Assembly: GCA_021734405.1 (NCBI GenBank) | Contig: JAIPJA010000004.1 | Location: forward strand, 1 to 50,904 | DNA from: Minisyncoccota bacterium | GTDB lineage: Bacteria > Patescibacteriota > Patescibacteriia > Patescibacteriales > UBA12465 | Reading direction: 5' to 3' | Length of the DNA stretch: 50,904 nt | In this document: in pieces, positions 16,947 to 26,680 of the stretch | Position numbering within the stretch: the stretch's first letter is position 1 | Layout: each line of letters opens with the position of its first letter | Notes under the pieces: generated by a model | The model's database searches: none | What the model saw: the letters and a program-made list of their open reading frames with translations, nothing else | Told to the model about the DNA's origin: nothing | Position numbers and translations under genes: made by a program

Positions 16947-18149
16947 ATGAATAACTTAGACAAAGAAAAAAAAGCAGAGGAAATTGTACAAAGAGGTATA
17001 ATTTCTCAAATATTGCCTGATAAAAAAGATTTTAAAAATAAACTTGTAAAAGACAAGCTTCGCTTTTATATCGGGGCTGATCCAACTTCTACGGCTCTAC
17101 ATTTAAGCCATGCTAAAAATTACATGCTTTTAGAAGAGTTTCGACAGTTAGGACATGAGGTTATTGTTTTAATTGGAGACTTTACTGCTCGTATTGGCGA
17201 TCCTACAGATAAGGGCTCAGCCAGAGTGCAACTGAGTAAAGAAGATGTTGAAAAAAATGTTGTAGATTGGGTTAAACAAATTAAACCACTTTTAAATTTT
17301 GATGACAAAGATAATCCTGCCAAGATTATGTATAATAGTGCTTGGCTGTCTAAGTTGACCATGGAAGATGTAGTTGAATTAGCTTCTAATACTACGGTTC
17401 AACAGATGCTGGAGAGAGATATGTTTGAGAAAAGAATGAAGGAGAATAAACCCATATTTTTACATGAGTTTATGTATCCTTTAATGCAAGGTTATGATAG
17501 TGTAGCTATGGATGTAGATGTTGAGCTTTGTGGAACTGATCAAATATTTAATGCTCTAATGGGCAGGACTTTACTTAAAAAATTAAAGAATAAAGATAAG
17601 TTTGTGGTAGCTGTTAATTTAATGGAAAATCCTGTAACTGGAGAATTAATGTCTAAAAGCCGGGGCACAGGTATATTCTTGAATTTCTCTGCTAAAGAAA
17701 TGTATGGAGCAATTATGTCTCAGTCAGATGAGATGATAAAGGTGTTTTTAATAAATAATACTAGAGTTCCCTTACAGGAAATTGAGGAAATTATGAAAGC
17801 GGAAAACCCTAGGGATGCAAAAATGAGAACTGCTTTTGAAGTTGTTAAAGTTTTCCGCGGAGACAAGGAAGCTAAAGAAGCTCAAGATGATTTTATAGCT
17901 AAATTTCAAACTAAAGAAGTGCCTGATAATTTAGAAGAAATTAACTTAGGTAAAGATGAGGCCGAATTGTTTGAAATTTTAAAAGCCGGTCTTTCTAATT
18001 TAAGTAATAGTGATATTAGAAGATTAGTAGATCAAGGAGCTATTAAAATTGATGGGGAGGAGAAGAAGGATATAAAAGAGGTAATTGATATTTCTTCAGG
18101 AGTGGTGGTAAAGGCTGGGAAGAAGAATTGGTTTAAGACGGTTGGGTAG
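16947..18149 (+). CDS. tyrS: tyrosyl-tRNA synthetase
   Basis: A 400-aa class I synthetase that charges tRNA-Tyr. The Rossmann core starts RFYIGADPTSTALHLSHAKN, with HLSH as the HIGH-type motif (about aa 52). GTDQIFNALMGR binds tyrosine/tRNA and LMSKSRG (about aa 236) is the KMSKS loop. A C-terminal S4 RNA-binding domain (SDIRRLVDQGAIKIDGE, about aa 352-368) completes the usual architecture. It is likely its own transcription unit between the accessory block and the next operon. There is no SD before the ATG. Confidence 0.96.
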   Translation: MNNLDKEKKAEEIVQRGIISQILPDKKDFKNKLVKDKLRFYIGADPTSTALHLSHAKNYMLLEEFRQLGHEVIVLIGDFTARIGDPTDKGSARVQLSKEDVEKNVVDWVKQIKPLLNFDDKDNPAKIMYNSAWLSKLTMEDVVELASNTTVQQMLERDMFEKRMKENKPIFLHEFMYPLMQGYDSVAMDVDVELCGTDQIFNALMGRTLLKKLKNKDKFVVAVNLMENPVTGELMSKSRGTGIFLNFSAKEMYGAIMSQSDEMIKVFLINNTRVPLQEIEEIMKAENPRDAKMRTAFEVVKVFRGDKEAKEAQDDFIAKFQTKEVPDNLEEINLGKDEAELFEILKAGLSNLSNSDIRRLVDQGAIKIDGEEKKDIKEVIDISSGVVVKAGKKNWFKTVG

Positions 18150-18214
18150 TTTTTATAAGTTATATATAATTTAAATATTATTAAAGTTTTGGCTGATGTC
18201 AAGGCTTTTTTCAT

Positions 18215-18243
18215 TTGTTCCCCAGTTTTAAATCAGGTATAAT
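18215..18243 (+). promoter_or_regulatory. promoter of the 18252-24639 gene run, near-leaderless
   Basis: TATAAT (18238-18243) has TTGTTC (18215-18220) 17 bp upstream. The start codon of the next gene is at 18252, where the transcript itself should begin, so the first gene may be translated from a leaderless message. Confidence 0.55.
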
Positions 18244-18251
18244 ATAAGTGT

Positions 18252-19691
18252 ATGAAAAAGGGGAAACTATTTAAATTAAGAACTTTTTTATTATTTCTAT
18301 GGCTAGTTTTGATGGCTTTTTTTGTTTATCAAAAAGTTGTTCCTTTGGGAGAAGCTAAATATTGTGGTAATTTGCTTGATAAGGATTATTTTGTAGCTAA
18401 TTTAACACCTAGTGAAAGGATTAATAATGTTAATGGTAGAGCTGGTATTTTAGGAGAGCCAGTATATTTTTCTCTGCAGTTGCCTCGTCATTTTCAAAGG
18501 GCTGAGTTTGAGTTGAAATATAGAATAGATGAGAGGAGTAAGCTTTTTAAAATTGGTATGTTAGCTGATGACAAGTTTTGGCGCTATAGAGAAGAGCCTT
18601 TAGAAAATCAGTTGATTGAGGAAGCTATAGAGAGCTGGGAAGGTGTTGAGATTGAGGAGGGTAAATTATTTTTGCAACGCGAAAAAAAGTTTTCTAATTT
18701 AAAATCTTATCTGGATAGCAATCCTTCTCTATTTAATTTAGGAATATATAATTTATCTGAAAATGATTTAAATTTACCAGAGTTTAGCTTAGAAGCAGAG
18801 GAAAGAGCAACTTTAGCAACTGATTGGTCTTTACCAGCACCTTTAAGGGGAGATCATCAATTATTTGTCTATAGTTTTGGTGAAAACATTAGTTTAGATT
18901 TGAGTTATTTTGATTTAAACCAAAATAAAGATGAGGATAGTTTAGATCTTAATTTATACTACCGAGATAAACTGCTTAGTTCAGAAGTTTTACCTGATGA
19001 TGGTAGTAGCCAAGATAATGGCGAAGCTTCTGAAATCAAGAATTTTAACTGGAATTTAGGTTATTTACCTGAAGGAGTATATAAGTTAGAAATACGTGCC
19101 AGTAGTGATATAGTTATAGCTAATTTAAAAAGCTCTACTAATTATTTGGTGTTTGTAAATAAAGTTAATATTTATAAAAGTGATGAGCCTATAACTTTAC
19201 AAAATAATGGCAGTTTTTTACGAGCAGAAACAGTTTATCCGGCTTATTTGCAAACTATAAATTTCAAAGATAGACAATTAGAAGTTAATAAAACATATAA
19301 TCAGTATTATTTAAACAATATTGAAAGCAATAATTTTTTAGGTGATATAACGTTAGAAAAAGGTGGTATTCAATTAGCTAATAATGGTGTGTTTGCTTTT
19401 AGAGGGGCTTACTTTTTTGACCCTAGAGTTAAAACTTTAGATCAAAGCACTAAGTTGTCTGAGGTGAGCTATGTTATCGCTGATTACATTCCAGTTAAAA
19501 AAGAAGGTTCTTGGCGCATAGCTAGGGCAAGGTTTGATTTGTCTAGTGTCTGGAGTAAAGATAATAAATATAATGTGGTATTGTCTGTTCCAGGAATACA
19601 ACTTAATGATATACCAGCCATTACTATAGACAATCTTTGTGTTAGAGTTAAAGGCAAAAATATATGGCAGAAAATAAAAGAAGTTTTTTAA
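18252..19691 (+). CDS. exported or membrane-anchored protein of unknown function
   Basis: I do not recognise this 479-aa protein. It has a positively charged N-terminus and one hydrophobic segment (about aa 11-27, LLFLWLVLMAFFVYQKV), so most of it should be outside the cytoplasm. The rest is rich in beta-strand-like alternating patterns and acidic residues, with few cysteines, suggestive of beta-sandwich surface domains. It heads a tight run with a small membrane protein (28-nt overlap), an SPFH protein, an acyl-CoA synthetase and MurJ. A role in the cell envelope fits the membrane anchor and MurJ but is inference. Confidence 0.7.
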   Translation: MKKGKLFKLRTFLLFLWLVLMAFFVYQKVVPLGEAKYCGNLLDKDYFVANLTPSERINNVNGRAGILGEPVYFSLQLPRHFQRAEFELKYRIDERSKLFKIGMLADDKFWRYREEPLENQLIEEAIESWEGVEIEEGKLFLQREKKFSNLKSYLDSNPSLFNLGIYNLSENDLNLPEFSLEAEERATLATDWSLPAPLRGDHQLFVYSFGENISLDLSYFDLNQNKDEDSLDLNLYYRDKLLSSEVLPDDGSSQDNGEASEIKNFNWNLGYLPEGVYKLEIRASSDIVIANLKSSTNYLVFVNKVNIYKSDEPITLQNNGSFLRAETVYPAYLQTINFKDRQLEVNKTYNQYYLNNIESNNFLGDITLEKGGIQLANNGVFAFRGAYFFDPRVKTLDQSTKLSEVSYVIADYIPVKKEGSWRIARARFDLSSVWSKDNKYNVVLSVPGIQLNDIPAITIDNLCVRVKGKNIWQKIKEVF

Positions 19692-19870
19692 GACTAAAAC
19701 TTAGACTTATTTTTAGGGAAATATTTTATTTCTTGCTTTTGTCTTTGGTTTCTTTTTCTCTTTTAGAAATTATTTGGCCAGGCTCTGTTTTAGCCTATTT
19801 TAACCTTAATTTACTATTGCTTATTTGCCTGCTCGTTGCTATATTATTAATATATTGGCCTAAAAAATAA
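19664..19870 (+). CDS. small two-helix membrane protein of unknown function
   Basis: A 68-aa protein with a basic N-terminus and two hydrophobic segments (about aa 20-42 and aa 46-64), ending in Pro-Lys-Lys. It overlaps the preceding gene by 28 nt and ends 10 nt before the SPFH gene. That position inside a tight run supports it as a real gene. No family is recognised. Confidence 0.6.
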   Translation: MAENKRSFLRLKLRLIFREIFYFLLLSLVSFSLLEIIWPGSVLAYFNLNLLLLICLLVAILLIYWPKK

Positions 19871-19880
19871 TATATAATTT

Positions 19881-20954
19881 ATGAAGATTATAAATGAAAG
19901 TGACAAAACAAAACTATATTTGGGTCTAGGTTTTGCCATTTTTTTAATTTTAATTATCTTAGGAGAAAAAGCTTTTTGGCCCTTAGTCATTATAGCTTTA
20001 GTTGTTCTAACGATAAAGAAAAATTTTCCTACTTTGTTTAAAAATCAAGCTTTGAATTTTAATATTTTCAAGGCTAAAACTAATAATATTATGGATACAA
20101 TTAATGTTAGCCAAAGAGAGGCTACAAAAAAAATCAAAAAATTATTTATTTGGATTATCGGAGTAATTATTGTAATTTGGCTTTTTGCCTCCTCTGTGGT
20201 GGTGGTAGAGGCTGGGCAAACTGGCGTTTATTCTTTATTTGGTAAAGTTAGAGACAGAGAGCTTGCCTCTGGTTTTTACCTTATTAACCCTCTAGCTAAG
20301 GTTACGCAAATGAGCATTAGAACTGAGGAATATACTATGAGTATTATGCAAGGTGAGGGTAAAAAGCAAGGGGCTGATTCTATTAAAGCTTTAACCAGCG
20401 AAGGGCTAGAGGTAGATTTAGATATTACAGTTTTGTATCATTTAGAAGAAAGTCAGGCTTCAGGTGTTTATAAGGATGTGGGTCTGCAATATGAAGATAG
20501 AATTATTAGACCTTCTATCAGAAGTACAATTAGAGAAGTGATTGCTAATTACAACTCTAAAGATATTTATTCTAGTAAAAGAGAAGAGGCAGTGGCCAAT
20601 ATTTTTTCTAATTTACAGGAACCTTTAGGAAACAGAGGCATTATTTTAGAGGAAGTACTGCTTAGAAATGTTCAGTTACCAGCTAATTTAGCTCAAAGTA
20701 TACAAGAAAAACTACAAGCTGAACAAGAAGCACAAAAATATGAATATTTACTACAAACAGAGAAAAAAGAAAAAGAAAGAAAAATTATTGAAGCTGAAGG
20801 ACAAAGAGATGCTCAAACAATTATTAACTCAAGTTTAACCCCTAATTATCTTTATTACCTATATGTAAGTAATTTAGAGGAAAGGGAGGGAACTATTTAT
20901 GTTCCTACTAATCCTGAGACTGGTTTACCTATGTTTAGAAATTTAGGGCAATAA
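19881..20954 (+). CDS. SPFH/Band 7 (prohibitin-like) membrane protein
   Basis: A 357-aa SPFH-domain protein; such proteins form membrane rings that organise lipid microdomains or regulate membrane proteases. Hydrophobic segments occur at about aa 12-45 and aa 88-108. The second leads into VVEAGQTGVYSLFGKV, the typical Band 7 start. The SPFH domain then runs to about aa 265 (GFYLINPLAKV; YEDRIIRPSIRSTIREVIANY). A Glu/Lys/Gln-rich coiled coil follows (EKLQAEQEAQKYEYLLQTEK), with the usual EAEGQRDA. The two N-terminal membrane segments are more than a simple prohibitin has. It sits mid-run, 5 nt before the acyl-CoA synthetase gene. Confidence 0.88.
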   Translation: MKIINESDKTKLYLGLGFAIFLILIILGEKAFWPLVIIALVVLTIKKNFPTLFKNQALNFNIFKAKTNNIMDTINVSQREATKKIKKLFIWIIGVIIVIWLFASSVVVVEAGQTGVYSLFGKVRDRELASGFYLINPLAKVTQMSIRTEEYTMSIMQGEGKKQGADSIKALTSEGLEVDLDITVLYHLEESQASGVYKDVGLQYEDRIIRPSIRSTIREVIANYNSKDIYSSKREEAVANIFSNLQEPLGNRGIILEEVLLRNVQLPANLAQSIQEKLQAEQEAQKYEYLLQTEKKEKERKIIEAEGQRDAQTIINSSLTPNYLYYLYVSNLEEREGTIYVPTNPETGLPMFRNLGQ

Positions 20955-20959
20955 TTTTT

Positions 20960-23002
20960 ATGAGTTTAAAAAGTTTTTTTAGCCCTCAAAGCCTAGCTGT
21001 TGTTGGAGCTTCTTCAAACCCTGAAAAGATTGGTTATCAAATTGTTTCTAATCTTAAACAAGCAGGCTATCAGGGAAAAATTTATCCTGTTAATTTAAAT
21101 AGTTCTAAAATTTTAGGACTTAAAAGTTATTCTTCTCTTTTAGAGATAAAAGCTAAAGTTGATTTAGTAGTTATAGCTATTCCAGCTCCTTTAGTGAAAT
21201 CAGAGGTGGAAAAATGTGTTCAGCTAAAAATTAAAAATGTGGTTATTATTAGTGCTGGTTTTAAAGAGTTGAATAAAGAAGGGGCTAAAATGGAAGCAGA
21301 AATTTTTAACTTAGCTAAAGAAAACAACTTAAATATTTTAGGCCCTAATTGTTTAGGCTTTATAGCTAAAGAAAATCATTTAAATGCAACTTTTGCTAAA
21401 GTAGATTTAAACAGTCAAAGCAGTCAGATTTCTTTAGTTAGTCAATCAGGCGCTATTGGTAGCGCTATGTTAGACTGGTTTGCCGAGAGTAATTTATCTT
21501 TAGCTAATTTTGTTAGTTTAGGTAATAAGGTGGATATAGCTGAAGATGAAGTTTTTGATTATTTAAAAGATGATAAAGAAATTAAATTAGTAGTAGCCTA
21601 TTTAGAAGAAATTAAAAACGGCAAAAAACTAAGACAAAGCTTATCGGCTTTAGCTAAGAAAAAACCAGTGATTGTTATAAAGGCGGGTAAAAGTCAGGCT
21701 GGTACAAAAATGGCTTTAAGCCATACGGGCAGTTTAGCTGGATCCTTTAAAACGGTTAAATTAGCCTTAGAGTCTAGTGGAGCAATTTTAATTGATAATT
21801 TAGAAGAGTTGTTTGAGCTATTAAAACTATGGCCTAGCTTAAAAGATAAGTCTTTATCTAAAATATTTAATGACTTAGAAGTGATGTTAGTTTCTAATGC
21901 TGGTGGTCCTTTGGTTATAGCAGCTGATTTATTGGAGGAATATAAACTGTCTCTGGCTAAGTGGTCTAAGAGTATAAAAAGCTTAAAAGACTTACCTAAA
22001 GGTATTAGTTTAAAAAATCCTTTAGATATCTTAGGAGACGCTCCAGCTTCTCGCTATTTTTCAGCTTTAAAGCCTTTGCTTGAATATAGTCAAGAAAAAG
22101 TGTTTGTGATTGTTTTTACTCCGCAAAGCGTTAGCGAGCCTAAAAAAACTGCTGAGATTATAGTTAATTTTAAAAAGCAATATCGAGATAAATTATTTAT
22201 ACCAGTCTTTATTGGTGGTAAAGCTGTGGGAGAGGCTAAAAAAATCTTTGCCCAAGAAAATATGGCTTATTATGATTGTTTAGAGCCAGCACTATTTGCC
22301 TTAGCTAAATATGGAGATTATATAAAGAGACTAAAGAGTTTGCAGAGTTATCAAGCTGACAAAGACATAAGTCTTATACCTAAAAATCAGCAACTTGATT
22401 ATTTAAAATCATTTAAGTTACTGAAAAAGTATGGTTTAAATATAGTTGAAAATAAAAAGATAAGTTCAGTTAAAGATTTAGATAAATTAAAGTTTCCAGC
22501 AGTTTTAAAAGCTACGGGAGAAAAATTAATTCATAAAACTGAAAAAGAAGCCGTGGTAGTGGGCATAGAAAATACCTTAGAAGCTCAGTCTGCTTACAAA
22601 AAATTACAAACTCTTTTTAGTAAAGGAGCTGATACCATTGTTTTCCAGCCATTTATTAAAAATAATTTAGAGTTAATAGCGGGCTTTAAAAGAGATAAAG
22701 ACTTTGGCATTATGTTCATGCTGGGCTGGGGAGGTATTTATGCTGAAGTTTTGCAAGATACAGCTTGGCATTTAGGTTATTTAAAAAAAGCTGATGCTTA
22801 CAAAATGTTAAAGAGTTTAAAAGTATATAAAATCATTTCTGGTTTTAGAGGCAAGAAATACAGTCAAGAAAAAATTGTAAATTTTATGCTAGCTTTATCT
22901 AGGTTAGCTCAAGACAATTTACAAATACAAGAATTAGATATTAATCCTTTATTTGTTGATGATAAGTCTGCTAAAGCCGGAGATGTTAGAATTATTATAT
23001 AA
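20960..23002 (+). CDS. ADP-forming acetyl/acyl-CoA synthetase (alpha-beta fusion)
   Basis: A 680-aa NDP-forming acyl-CoA synthetase that converts acetyl-CoA, ADP and phosphate to acetate, CoA and ATP. The alpha part begins with a CoA-binding Rossmann domain (SLAVVGASSNPEKIGYQI, aa 11-28) and a succinyl-CoA-synthetase-like domain with LVSQSGAIGSAML. The phosphohistidine is in ALSHTGSLAG (His255). The beta part is an ATP-grasp domain (from about aa 470; FPAVLKATGEKLIHKTE), ending ELDINPLFV. Both halves are present, so it should be complete. With the PFOR genes in this window it makes a pyruvate-to-acetate ATP module. Its stop overlaps the murJ start by one base (TAATG). Confidence 0.92.
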   Translation: MSLKSFFSPQSLAVVGASSNPEKIGYQIVSNLKQAGYQGKIYPVNLNSSKILGLKSYSSLLEIKAKVDLVVIAIPAPLVKSEVEKCVQLKIKNVVIISAGFKELNKEGAKMEAEIFNLAKENNLNILGPNCLGFIAKENHLNATFAKVDLNSQSSQISLVSQSGAIGSAMLDWFAESNLSLANFVSLGNKVDIAEDEVFDYLKDDKEIKLVVAYLEEIKNGKKLRQSLSALAKKKPVIVIKAGKSQAGTKMALSHTGSLAGSFKTVKLALESSGAILIDNLEELFELLKLWPSLKDKSLSKIFNDLEVMLVSNAGGPLVIAADLLEEYKLSLAKWSKSIKSLKDLPKGISLKNPLDILGDAPASRYFSALKPLLEYSQEKVFVIVFTPQSVSEPKKTAEIIVNFKKQYRDKLFIPVFIGGKAVGEAKKIFAQENMAYYDCLEPALFALAKYGDYIKRLKSLQSYQADKDISLIPKNQQLDYLKSFKLLKKYGLNIVENKKISSVKDLDKLKFPAVLKATGEKLIHKTEKEAVVVGIENTLEAQSAYKKLQTLFSKGADTIVFQPFIKNNLELIAGFKRDKDFGIMFMLGWGGIYAEVLQDTAWHLGYLKKADAYKMLKSLKVYKIISGFRGKKYSQEKIVNFMLALSRLAQDNLQIQELDINPLFVDDKSAKAGDVRIII

Positions 23003-24639
23003 TGTTAAAAAGATTTTTTTCTAAACCTATACACACAATTACTTCAGCTGCAGCTTTAGTGGCTTTATTTTCTTTGTTTTCTAGAATTTTAGGAGTTGTA
23101 AGAGATAGAGTTTTAGCTGGTCAATTTGGTGCTTCTGAAATTACCGATGCCTATTATGCCGCCTTTAGAGTACCTGACTTACTTTTTAACTTAATAGTTT
23201 TAGGAGCGCTGTCAGCTGGTTTTATACCAGTTTTTACTAAGCTTATAAAAGATTTTTCTCTTAGCTATCAAGATAGTTATAGAAAGAATATAAAAGCTTG
23301 GAACTTGGCTAATAGCATTTTAAATTTAATGACTTTGTCTCTTTTAGCTTTGTCAGTTTTAGGAATAATATTTGCTCCAGAGCTGGTTAAGCTGGTGGTG
23401 CCAGGTTTTAGTGCTTCTTTGCAAGCGACCACAGTTAAATTAACCAGAATAATGTTTTTATCTCCTATATTTTTAGGTATTTCTAGTGTTTTAGGCAGTG
23501 TTTTACAGTCTTATAGAAAGTTCCTGGCTTATTCTCTAGCGCCGATATTATATAATTTAGGTATTATTTTTGGCATTATTTATTTAGTGCCACTTTTAGG
23601 AATTACTGGTTTAGCCTGGGGCGTGGTTTTAGGAGCTTTTTTACACATGCTTATACAACTGCCATCAGCCGTATTTTCAGGCTTTTTCTATCGCTTAAAA
23701 CTTTCTTTTAAATTTGAAGGAGTAATGAGAATTTTAAAGATGATGGTGCCTAGAACCATGGCTTTAGCAGTAGGGCAAATTAATCTTTTAGTTATAACTA
23801 TTATTGCCTCAACTTTAATTTCAGGATCTTTGGCTGTTTTTAATTTCGCTAATAACCTGCAATCTTTTGCTGTTGGTATTTTTGGCATCTCTTTTGCTGT
23901 GGCAGCTTTTCCTACTTTTTCTAGATTAGGAAATAATAATATTAAATTAGTAGATAGTTTTTTAAAAACTTTTAGACAAATACTTTTCTTTATTATCCCC
24001 TCTACGGTTTTGCTTTTAACTTTAAGGGCCCAGATTATTAGAGTTATTTTAGGAACGGGAAAATTTAATTGGCAAGATACTATTTTAACTATAGATACTT
24101 TAGGCTTTTTTGCTCTGAGCTTATTTGCTCAAGCTACTATATCACTCCTGGTAAGAGTTTTTTATGCTAAAGAAGACTCTAAAACTCCCTTTTATTCAGC
24201 TTTAATAGCTATGGTTATAAATATTATTTTGGCTACTTATTTTTCTGCTATCTTTGGTGTAGCTGGTTTAGCTTTAGCTTTTTCTTTGTCCACGGTGTTA
24301 AATTTTTTAATATTGTGGTTAATTTTAAACTGGAAATTAGGCAGTCTTTATCAAAAAAACTTACTCTTAACTATAGTTAAGATGTCAGTAGCTGCTATTT
24401 TAGCTGGAGTAGTAGTACAAATAGCTAAAGTAGTTATTTGGCCTTTTATTGATATGACTACTTTTAAGGGTGTGTTTTTACAAGGTTTAGGGGCTGGCTT
24501 GGCAGGACTAGCTTTTTATCTTTTACTATGTTATATATTTAAAGTCGAGGAAATGTTTGCTATATTTTCTAGTTTGCGTCGCAGGTTGCCTTGGAAGAAA
24601 ATAGAAACTGAGAATTCAAGTCAGGCTAGAGAGGTTTAG
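23002..24639 (+). CDS. murJ: lipid II flippase MurJ/MviN
   Basis: A 545-aa MOP-superfamily integral membrane protein that flips lipid II for peptidoglycan synthesis. The N-terminal family motif is FSLFSRILGVVRDRVLAGQFG (quoted in part; aa 22-41), followed by TDAYYAAFRVPDLL and AGFIPVF. About 14 hydrophobic segments can be read, and the family's MVPRTMALAVGQIN occurs near aa 250. The start overlaps the stop of the acyl-CoA synthetase, so it is translationally coupled at the end of the run that begins at 18252. Length and topology are normal. The short basic C-terminus is cytoplasmic. Confidence 0.95.
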   Translation: MLKRFFSKPIHTITSAAALVALFSLFSRILGVVRDRVLAGQFGASEITDAYYAAFRVPDLLFNLIVLGALSAGFIPVFTKLIKDFSLSYQDSYRKNIKAWNLANSILNLMTLSLLALSVLGIIFAPELVKLVVPGFSASLQATTVKLTRIMFLSPIFLGISSVLGSVLQSYRKFLAYSLAPILYNLGIIFGIIYLVPLLGITGLAWGVVLGAFLHMLIQLPSAVFSGFFYRLKLSFKFEGVMRILKMMVPRTMALAVGQINLLVITIIASTLISGSLAVFNFANNLQSFAVGIFGISFAVAAFPTFSRLGNNNIKLVDSFLKTFRQILFFIIPSTVLLLTLRAQIIRVILGTGKFNWQDTILTIDTLGFFALSLFAQATISLLVRVFYAKEDSKTPFYSALIAMVINIILATYFSAIFGVAGLALAFSLSTVLNFLILWLILNWKLGSLYQKNLLLTIVKMSVAAILAGVVVQIAKVVIWPFIDMTTFKGVFLQGLGAGLAGLAFYLLLCYIFKVEEMFAIFSSLRRRLPWKKIETENSSQAREV

Positions 24640-24748
24640 TTTTATTTATAAACTATATATAAGATTAAACCTTATATACACTTTAAATTTGTAATAATTA
24701 GTAGCTATAAATAAGCATTAATTTAAAAGCATAGAAATATATTTATTT

Positions 24749-26557
24749 ATGAATTATCAAACTGATAAAATTAGAAACTTTTGTATAATTGCCCATATTG
24801 ATCATGGCAAGAGCACTTTGGCAGATAGAATGTTGCAGTTAACTAAAACTGTGGAAGACAGAAAAATGAAAGAACAGCTTCTAGATGCCATGGATTTAGA
24901 AAGGGAAAGAGGTATAACCATAAAATTACAACCTGTGAGCATGGAATATCAAGATCATCTTTTAAATTTAATTGATACTCCCGGTCATGTTGATTTTGGT
25001 TATGAAGTTTCTCGTTCTTTGGCAGCCGTGGAGACAGCTATTTTATTAATCGATGCTACCCAAGGCATTCAAGCGCAAACTCTAGCTAATTTATATTTAG
25101 CTTTAGAGCAGGATTTGTATATTATTCCGGTGATAAACAAAATTGATTTGCCAGCCGCAGATATTGAGGGAAGTCAAGAGGAAATAATTAAGCTTTTAGG
25201 TTGTGATAAAGAGGATATAATTTTAGCCTCAGGGAAAACCGGGCAAGGTGTAGAAGAAATTTTAAACCGAGTCATAACTAAAGGTGCTCAACCTGAAAGC
25301 AGTCAAGCTAACACTAATAGAGCTTTAATTTTTGATTCTAATTATGATAAATATAAGGGGGTAGTTACTTATGTGAGGGTAGTTGATGGCAGTTTTTCTA
25401 AAGGAGATGAAATCAGTTTAGCTATTAGCAAATCTGAGAGTGAAATTTTAGATATTGGAGTTTTTAAACCTCAATATAGTCCAACTGGAAAATTAAGTAC
25501 AGGCATGATAGGCTATATTGTTACTGGTTTTAAAGAAGTTAGTCAGACAAAAGTAGGTGATACCATTACTTTATCTAGCCAAGCTAATGATTGTAAGGCT
25601 TTACCTGGATACAAGGAAGTAAAGCCTATGGTATTTGCTGGTATTTTTCCTAAAGAAGGTGATGATTGGCAGAGTTTAATTGAGGCCGTAGAAAAACTCA
25701 AGTTAAACGATGCTTCGCTTACTTATGAAACTGAACATTCTGAAGCTTTGGGTTTTGGTCTTCGTTGTGGTTTTTTAGGACTGCTTCATTTAGAAATATT
25801 TCAAGAAAGACTCAGAAGAGAATATGGGTTAGATATAATTGTTACTATTCCTAGTGTTGCCTACAGAGTAATTAGCACTAATTTGGAAGAAAATATTATT
25901 AGAACTCCACAAAAGATGCCTAGACCTGATCAAATAAATAGCATTGAAGAGCCTTGGGTTACTTTAGATATTATTACCCCACAGACATATATTGGCTCTA
26001 TCATGCAACTTACTCAAGAAAAGAGAGGTGAGTATAAAAATACTGAATATATAAATACTGGTGATAAACATACAGCCAGAGCTATTTTACACTATAATTT
26101 ACCTTTGTCTTCGATTTTAACTGATTATTATGATAAGATAAAAAGTGTCAGCTCTGGTTATGCCTCTATAAACTATGAATATTTAGGCTATAGAGAAGCT
26201 GATGTAGTAAAAATGGATATATTAGTAGCAGAGGAGCCAATAGAGTCTTTAGCTTTGATGGTATATAGAGATGAAGCTTTTTCTCAAGGTAAAGAAATTG
26301 TTAAAATTTTAAGAGATTCACTGCCTAAACAAATGTTTGTAGTTAAATTACAAGCAGCCGTGGGAGGAAAAATTGTGGCCGCTGAGAGATTATCAGCTAT
26401 GAGAAAAGATGTAACAGCCAAGCTTTATGGTGGAGATGTTAGCAGAAAAAGAAAGCTTTTAGATAAACAAAAGCAGGGTAAAAAGAAAATGATGAAAGCT
26501 GGTAAGGGTAGCGTTGATATTCCTCCAGAAACTTTTGTTAAAATTTTAAAAAGATAA
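24749..26557 (+). CDS. lepA: translation elongation factor 4 (LepA)
   Basis: A 602-aa ribosome-associated GTPase. GTP-binding motifs are AHIDHGKSTL (aa 15-24), RERGITI (switch I), DTPGHVDF and NKID. The LepA-specific C-terminal domain with YQEADVVKMDILV-type sequence (here YREADVVKMDIL) and the ending GKGSVDIPPETFVKIL are complete. Length matches the family (about 600). A 109-bp gap before it holds an 8-bp inverted repeat (TATATAAG/CTTATATA, 24656-24678) without a T run; no promoter is obvious. It is followed after 10 nt by a 34-aa membrane peptide gene and then recJ. Confidence 0.97.
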   Translation: MNYQTDKIRNFCIIAHIDHGKSTLADRMLQLTKTVEDRKMKEQLLDAMDLERERGITIKLQPVSMEYQDHLLNLIDTPGHVDFGYEVSRSLAAVETAILLIDATQGIQAQTLANLYLALEQDLYIIPVINKIDLPAADIEGSQEEIIKLLGCDKEDIILASGKTGQGVEEILNRVITKGAQPESSQANTNRALIFDSNYDKYKGVVTYVRVVDGSFSKGDEISLAISKSESEILDIGVFKPQYSPTGKLSTGMIGYIVTGFKEVSQTKVGDTITLSSQANDCKALPGYKEVKPMVFAGIFPKEGDDWQSLIEAVEKLKLNDASLTYETEHSEALGFGLRCGFLGLLHLEIFQERLRREYGLDIIVTIPSVAYRVISTNLEENIIRTPQKMPRPDQINSIEEPWVTLDIITPQTYIGSIMQLTQEKRGEYKNTEYINTGDKHTARAILHYNLPLSSILTDYYDKIKSVSSGYASINYEYLGYREADVVKMDILVAEEPIESLALMVYRDEAFSQGKEIVKILRDSLPKQMFVVKLQAAVGGKIVAAERLSAMRKDVTAKLYGGDVSRKRKLLDKQKQGKKKMMKAGKGSVDIPPETFVKILKR

Positions 26558-26567
26558 AATAAATAAC

Positions 26568-26672
26568 ATGAAAACAAGAACCAAGAAAGCTATAAATAAA
26601 ACAGTTTGGATACTGGTGTCTGTAATGGTTATTTTTTCTATGGTAGCCTGGACGTTTGGCTCTAGCTGGTAA
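26568..26672 (+). CDS. 34-aa single-helix membrane peptide (not in the ORF track)
   Basis: ATG at 26568 opens a 34-codon frame reading MKTRTKKAINKTVW, then a hydrophobic helix (ILVSVMVIFSMVAW), then TFGSSW and TAA. It has a strongly basic head and one membrane span, which gives an N-in topology. It starts 10 nt after lepA and ends 8 nt before recJ, filling the gap exactly and in the same direction, which favours a real gene. No function is known to me. Confidence 0.6.
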   Translation: MKTRTKKAINKTVWILVSVMVIFSMVAWTFGSSW

Positions 26673-26680
26673 GTATTTTT

